The translations under genes were made by a program, and so were the position numbers. 14,063 nucleotides of DNA from Lachnospiraceae bacterium. Lineage in GTDB: Bacteria; Bacillota; Clostridia; Lachnospirales; Lachnospiraceae. This document shows, one piece after another, positions 13,148-14,063 of the stretch; positions within the stretch are counted from its first letter, which is position 1, and each line of letters opens with the position of its first letter. The stretch covers positions 1-14,063 of the forward strand of contig JAAVAF010000006.1 in NCBI GenBank assembly GCA_014804225.1, written 5' to 3'. Below the pieces are notes generated by a model. It searched no databases and had not been told where the DNA came from. It was given only the letters and a program-made list of their open reading frames with translations.

Positions 13148-14063
13148 TCAATTAAAGTGAAAAATTCTCTGACAGATTTTATAGCCGTCAACCGTGATGC
13201 GTCTGCCAAGCTTTCCGGGCAGATTCATCGCGCTTCCTAGTATTCCAAAGCGCAAGTGCAGCCAGATGTGTCTGTCCCGTTCTCTGATATAGTTCCACAA
13301 CTCTTTCTTCTTTTCCAGATTTTCGGGAAGTTCTGAACGAATCAACAATACAGAAGAAACAGTTGTTATGATATCGAGATAATTAAGCATATAGCGCCTT
13401 ACTTTGCCGTTTGCAATAATGCGCGGCTTTTCCTCTGCATAATAATCCACCATAAGCTTATTGACGCGAAGCTGCTGGTCAATTCTCCCAATCATCACCT
13501 GTTCATTGACCGACTGATCCTCTCTCCCAATAAAATAACGGTAGAAATTTACATCGAGGTAATACATCGTCTTTACATACGGCAGCGGGCAAAACACAAA
13601 GATATTATCCACATAAAAAGTATGCTCGGGAAGCTCCAATCCGCACTCCCTAAGAAGATTGGTTCTATATATAACAGAATGCATCAGAATATACTGCCCC
13701 AACCGGAAATGCCTTACATCCTTCCATGTAAAAATCTGCTCCTGTGGAAGCGCATAGTGATAATGCATTACTTTCTTGCGCTTCTCATTCTCCTTTTCGT
13801 AGACAAAATTGCTAATAAACATGTCTACCGTTTTTCCATCACCGATCAGCTCCCGCAGCGTGTCCAAAATCCGCATATATGCGCTTTGGTTCACCCAGTC
13901 GTCGCTGTCAACCACTTTAAAATACAACCCCTTTGCCCGTTCAATGCCCGCATTTACGGCAGATCCGTGTCCTCCGTTTTCTTTGTTCACAACACGCACA
14001 ATCGCTGGAAACTGTTCCTTGTATTCCTCTGCAATCTCCGCAGTGGCATCACTGGAGCCATCA
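13148..14063 (-). CDS. Family 2 glycosyltransferase, 5' end outside the window
   Basis: The frame is open from the right edge to TGA at 13148-13150, about 304 codons. The visible part begins DGSSDATAEIAEEY, the nucleotide-sugar binding segment normally 30-40 residues from the N-terminus, so only a short N-terminal piece is missing and an internal ATG at 13999 is not the start. GT-A landmarks follow: NKENGGHGSAVNAGIERAKG and VVDSDDWVN, whose DSDD is the metal-binding DXD motif. Later residues (FYVDNIFVFCPLPYVKTMYYLD) match the acceptor part of GT2 enzymes that build surface polysaccharides. The last 100 residues are basic and helical, with no clear membrane segment. Sugar and acceptor cannot be told. 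No terminator follows; the glyA promoter begins nine bases after the stop. Confidence 0.88.
   Translation of the reverse strand, partial: DGSSDATAEIAEEYKEQFPAIVRVVNKENGGHGSAVNAGIERAKGLYFKVVDSDDWVNQSAYMRILDTLRELIGDGKTVDMFISNFVYEKENEKRKKVMHYHYALPQEQIFTWKDVRHFRLGQYILMHSVIYRTNLLRECGLELPEHTFYVDNIFVFCPLPYVKTMYYLDVNFYRYFIGREDQSVNEQVMIGRIDQQLRVNKLMVDYYAEEKPRIIANGKVRRYMLNYLDIITTVSSVLLIRSELPENLEKKKELWNYIRERDRHIWLHLRFGILGSAMNLPGKLGRRITVDGYKICQRIFHFN

Noticed and set aside
1..14063. CRISPR array or tandem repeat array
   Set aside because: No regularly spaced direct repeats were found; the repeats present are palindromes and one short direct repeat pair in the folA-ilvE gap.

Overview
The window reads as chromosomal DNA of a low-to-moderate GC Gram-positive anaerobe, most likely a Lachnospiraceae-type member of Clostridia. 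This rests on strong AGGAGG-type ribosome binding sites, consensus sigma-A promoters with 17-bp spacers (several with a TAAAAT -10), a tRNA gene without encoded CCA, and the style of the proteins. No species can be named from the sequence alone. Most genes lie on the minus strand; the exceptions are a tyrosine recombinase and a fragment of a family 31 glycoside hydrolase.

Left part (1-6160) is accessory in character. A minus-strand CDP-glycerol glycerophosphotransferase-like gene (260-1615) has its own promoter. To its right lies a toxin-antitoxin-like pair: an intact small antitoxin-like gene (2399-2641) and a GNAT acetyltransferase whose frame is broken by an in-frame amber codon at 2091-2093. 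Then come a small acidic protein of unknown function (2781-3053), a 529-residue AAA-type ATPase with a C-terminal PD-(D/E)XK nuclease domain (3174-4763), and a plus-strand tyrosine recombinase (4988-6109) with a leader that can form two mutually exclusive hairpins. A bidirectional terminator separates the recombinase from ilvE. This block looks like a decayed or very compact mobile region; I could not find its ends.

Middle part (6178-9629) is housekeeping: ilvE (branched-chain amino acid aminotransferase), an elaborate palindromic intergenic element, folA (dihydrofolate reductase) and an MBL/beta-CASP nuclease. folA and the nuclease appear to form an operon transcribed from an extended -10 promoter. 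Divergent from it is a 164-codon gene that corresponds only to the C-terminal beta-sandwich part of a GH31 alpha-xylosidase.

Right part (10287-14063) holds a shared bidirectional terminator, tRNA-Gly(GCC) with a fully consensus promoter and a hairpin in its leader, a membrane-anchored GH3 protein whose catalytic motifs are degenerate, glyA (serine hydroxymethyltransferase) with its own promoter, and the 3' part of a family 2 glycosyltransferase that runs off the right edge. glyA, the GH3 gene and the tRNA follow each other in the same direction.

I see no clearly new multi-gene system. The points most worth a second look are the broken GNAT module, the orphan GH31 domain, the GH3 protein without its usual catalytic residues, the folA-ilvE palindromic element and the recombinase leader.
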